64,000 bases of DNA from Candidatus Coxiella mudrowiae (GTDB taxonomy: Bacteria > Pseudomonadota > Gammaproteobacteria > Coxiellales > Coxiellaceae). Position 1 is the stretch's first letter, and each line of letters opens with the position of its first letter. The stretch spans positions 558,001 through 622,000 of the forward strand of contig CP011126.1 of the NCBI GenBank assembly GCA_001077715.1. Direction: 5' to 3'. Shown here one piece after another: positions 62,828 to 64,000 of this stretch. Both the position numbers and the translations under genes were made by a program. The notes beneath the pieces are model-generated. The model ran no database searches and was not told where the DNA came from. It saw only the letters and a program-made list of their open reading frames with translations.

Positions 62828-63964
62828 TCAGGCTTTTTCTAGCGAATCGATTAATACTTTTAAAAATCGCGCAATTTCTCCGCCTGTAATCAATCGGTGA
62901 TCGCTAGTTACAGAGAGTGGCAATACTCGATGAATTGCGAGCTGGCCATTTTCAGGCATTACTTGTTTCCTTATGCGACCGACACCAATGACAGTGACCA
63001 TGGGGGGCAGTAAAATGGGATTTGCATAGCGCCCTGCAAAGGTCCCAAAATTGGATAACATAATTGTGGCACTACGAAGGTCTTCGGAAAGAAAGCTTCG
63101 GGTTTGGGCCATCTCTTTAAAGCGATCTACTTGTTGGCGTAACTCGTTATCCTTTCGATGAATAACATCTTTTAAAACAGGGATATATAAGCCATGGGGG
63201 GTATCAACTGCTATCCCGATATTGATATTTTCTTTTATTTGATAGCCCATTTCCTCGCCATCGAAATAAGCGTTCATGATGGGAACTTCTTTGCAGCCCT
63301 CTTGAATAGCTCGAATTAGCCGGATCGTAATATCTTGTTGACCTTCCCAGGCCTGAATATCTGCGTCATCCACTAAGCTAACAGGAACGACGTCTCGATG
63401 GGATTGGTTCATGCTGAGAACCATTGCACGCCGCACATTGGATAAAGGGGTAAGCCCTCCTTCGATTGGAGTGCTTTTCGAAGAAGTTTTCTGTAATTGA
63501 GCGGCTTGCTTAACTTCGTCGGTAGTAATCATTTCCCCTTGAGGTTTAATGGTGGAAAGATCCACTCCAAGCTGCTTAGCGAGCATTCGCACCGCCGGCG
63601 TTGTTTTAACAACGTTTCTTTCTTCGGATTTTTGAACAGTAATGCCCGTAGCTGCTTCTTTTAAGACAGTTTCACCGGTTTCAATGGCGCCAACGACCGT
63701 CCCAGCGTCTTGAGAGGTTACTTCTTCAGCCTCTCCTTCAAAACCGATTAAAGAGTGACCCGTTTTGATGATATCTCCTGGCTTGCCAAATAATTTTTCA
63801 ATTTTACCGGCAAAGGGAGAAGGAACGTCTACAAGTGCTTTTGCAGTTTCCATAGCGACTAGCGACTGATCCACAGCCACTTCCTCGCCTTCTTTCACGT
63901 ACCATTCACGAATTATGGCATCAGGCAAGCCTTCTCCAAGGTCTGGTAATTTAAAAAATTTCAT
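62828..63964 (-). CDS. Dihydrolipoamide acyltransferase, E2 of a 2-oxoacid dehydrogenase complex
   Basis: 378 residues. Transfers the acyl group from the lipoyl arm to CoA in a pyruvate or branched-chain 2-oxoacid dehydrogenase. One lipoyl domain (residues 1-80, PDLGEGLPDAIIREWYVKEG) with the lipoylated lysine in METAKALVDVPSP (Lys42). The E3/E1-binding domain reads TPAVRMLAKQLGVDLSTIKP. The catalytic domain (about 170-378) ends with SVTSDHRLITGGEIARFLKV, with catalytic His356 in DHR; the usual D-G after it is T-G-G, a variant known in some E2 branches. A linker rich in Glu separates the domains. Its ATG overlaps the stop of the preceding gene (TAATG). Confidence 0.9.
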   Translation of the reverse strand: MKFFKLPDLGEGLPDAIIREWYVKEGEEVAVDQSLVAMETAKALVDVPSPFAGKIEKLFGKPGDIIKTGHSLIGFEGEAEEVTSQDAGTVVGAIETGETVLKEAATGITVQKSEERNVVKTTPAVRMLAKQLGVDLSTIKPQGEMITTDEVKQAAQLQKTSSKSTPIEGGLTPLSNVRRAMVLSMNQSHRDVVPVSLVDDADIQAWEGQQDITIRLIRAIQEGCKEVPIMNAYFDGEEMGYQIKENINIGIAVDTPHGLYIPVLKDVIHRKDNELRQQVDRFKEMAQTRSFLSEDLRSATIMLSNFGTFAGRYANPILLPPMVTVIGVGRIRKQVMPENGQLAIHRVLPLSVTSDHRLITGGEIARFLKVLIDSLEKA

Positions 63965-64000
63965 TAAGAAAACTCCATCAACGGTTGTACCGCTTTAACG
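63964..64000 (-). CDS. C-terminal end of a gene upstream of E2, probably E1-beta
   Basis: Only twelve codons lie in the window (VKAVQPLMEFS-stop). The stop TAA shares its last A with the E2 start ATG, a one-base overlap. The position before E2 suggests the E1 beta subunit of the same complex, but the sequence is too short to prove it. Confidence 0.5.
   Translation of the reverse strand, partial: VKAVQPLMEFS

Overview
The window reads as chromosome from a reduced, AT-rich gammaproteobacterial endosymbiont close to Coxiella burnetii, most likely a tick Coxiella-like endosymbiont. The basis is the protein content, the gene order as I remember it for C. burnetii (bamA-skp-lpxD-fabZ-lpxA, lpxB, tadA, ppa, putA, mip, purL, hybrid kinase, E2), and very heavy gene decay. 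No database search was run. By my own sum, about 24 kb of the 64 kb is intact coding sequence. The rest is recognisable pseudogenes and unreadable remnants.

Layout. 1-5.1 kb: dead fatty-acid and ketone-body genes (fadE, fadD, acetoacetyl-CoA synthetase), then tRNA-Val(GAC). 5.5-7.6 kb: a dead LuxR-type regulator and a dead MFS exporter. 7.6-10.5 kb: an intact p-aminobenzoate module, pabC-pabA divergent from pabB. 10.6-13.2 kb: wrecked genes of unknown function. 13.4-20.6 kb: an intact translation block, thrS-infC-rpmI-rplT-pheS-pheT-ihfA-merR. 20.7-23 kb: tRNA-Pro(GGG) followed by a decayed island with two tyrosine-recombinase remnants and an AbrB/PIN toxin-antitoxin pair. 23-31.8 kb: almost wholly decayed (small secreted proteins, an adenylate-forming ligase, a CPA2 antiporter, an M19 dipeptidase, a second LuxR regulator, DUF3175). 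31.9-32.9 kb: intact trm112-like gene and kdsB. 32.9-35.9 kb: a fused heap of dehydratase, HMG-CoA reductase and Ser/Thr kinase-ATPase fragments. 36.2-41.5 kb: intact envelope operon bamA-skp-lpxD-fabZ-lpxA. 41.5-43.8 kb: dead PAP2 phosphatase and dead L,D-transpeptidase. 43.9-47.5 kb: lpxB with an oxidoreductase, an entericidin-like lipoprotein and tadA. 48.9-52.6 kb: ppa and putA. 52.7-62.5 kb: dead mip, purL, an unknown membrane protein, a Rossmann protein and a PAS hybrid histidine kinase. 62.8-64 kb: E2 of a 2-oxoacid dehydrogenase, with the last codons of its E1-beta partner at the edge.

Taken together, translation, lipid A/Kdo and outer-membrane assembly, PABA (folate) synthesis, proline oxidation and an E1/E2 dehydrogenase are kept. 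Fatty-acid use, signalling, export, mevalonate, purine synthesis (purL), peptidoglycan tailoring and the virulence-associated Mip are lost. That pattern fits a vitamin-supplying symbiont descended from a pathogen-like ancestor. I found no convincing new biological system. The most unusual observations are a probable AUC start codon for infC, an altered loop-6 motif in BamA, two places where convergent genes were cut and joined tail to tail, and a recurring signature of perfect short tandem duplications.
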